Below, in pieces: positions 63,722 through 64,000 of a DNA stretch of 64,000 nt. The translations under genes and the position numbers were made by a program. The notes beneath the pieces are model-generated. The model was not told the DNA's origin. It was given only the letters and a program-made list of their open reading frames with translations, and searched no databases. Source of the stretch: Paratinospora sagittata (Eukaryota; Streptophyta; Magnoliopsida; Ranunculales; Menispermaceae); contig CM069593.1 in NCBI GenBank assembly GCA_035771175.1, positions 47,057,554 through 47,121,553 on the forward strand. The letters are read 5' to 3'. Numbering within the stretch: the stretch's first letter is position 1; the number at the start of each line of letters is the position of its first letter.

Positions 63722-64000
63722 GTACAAATTAACTTAAATGATTATATATATATATTAAAACACTAAATTATTTTTTTTTTAGGAGGGGGGGTCAAAATTT
63801 CAACTTAAATACTAATTAATTCATGGGTAAGAAGAGATTGATCAGATTAGCTAGGTTTCATTTTCGTTCTGAAACGCTCAATCTGTTAGAGAAAGCCGCC
63901 GTAATGTTTAAAAGATGAGAAGAGGTTAAGAAAGGGGGAAAACTTTGAATAACAGATGGGAAGATATATATATGGTACTCAGACAAGGGTACTGATGTAA

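Overview
This is nuclear DNA from a flowering plant, most likely a eudicot with large, transposon-loaded introns. It is AT-rich, its genes have GT-AG introns, and it carries plant-specific families (a YABBY zinc finger and a DUSP-type plant ubiquitin protease). The mobile DNA is typical of plants: Ty1-copia, TRIM, L1 and RTE LINEs, SINEs, Tourist-like MITE and Helitron. I cannot name the species. I see no operon, CRISPR array, bacterial-type island or obvious new enzymatic system.

Layout. (1) 1-498: first coding exon of a minus-strand gene that leaves the window on the left; its first intron holds an RTE LINE remnant. (2) ~2640-10600: a plus-strand gene with a 5' UTR exon and three coding exons (4875-10027). 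It encodes a conserved-looking, Gln/Arg-rich coiled-coil protein of about 282 residues. Its introns carry solo LTRs, a long (AC)n and a cleanly delimited truncated L1. (3) 10663-12197: a 1.5-kb palindromic TIR element. (4) 13386-42420: a complete 13-exon gene for a UBP8-type deubiquitinase (873 residues predicted). About 22.8 kb of its 29 kb lies in introns 3, 5 and 10. Intron 3 holds a decayed Ty1-copia element (17216-22937) nested inside an older LTR. Intron 10 holds an L1 that was itself hit by a Helitron and a SINE. (5) ~42800-61000: 18 kb of intergenic DNA with LINE ends, a SINE, a second palindromic TIR element (51824-53268) related to the first, a complete TRIM with 5-bp target duplication (58863-59164), and microsatellites. 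(6) 61434-63721: the first two coding exons of a YABBY2-like transcription factor that continues past the right edge.

The host genes have no evident shared pathway: a mitochondrial candidate, an unknown coiled-coil protein, a cytosolic or nuclear ubiquitin protease and a leaf-polarity type regulator. The most unusual material is in the mobile DNA: two related fold-back TIR elements with CCGACC/GGTCGG hairpin modules, an L1 whose 5' junction contains copies of its own flanking DNA, and a Helitron-in-LINE-in-intron nest. All coordinates were read by eye. Splice sites were chosen by reading frame and consensus, not from transcripts.
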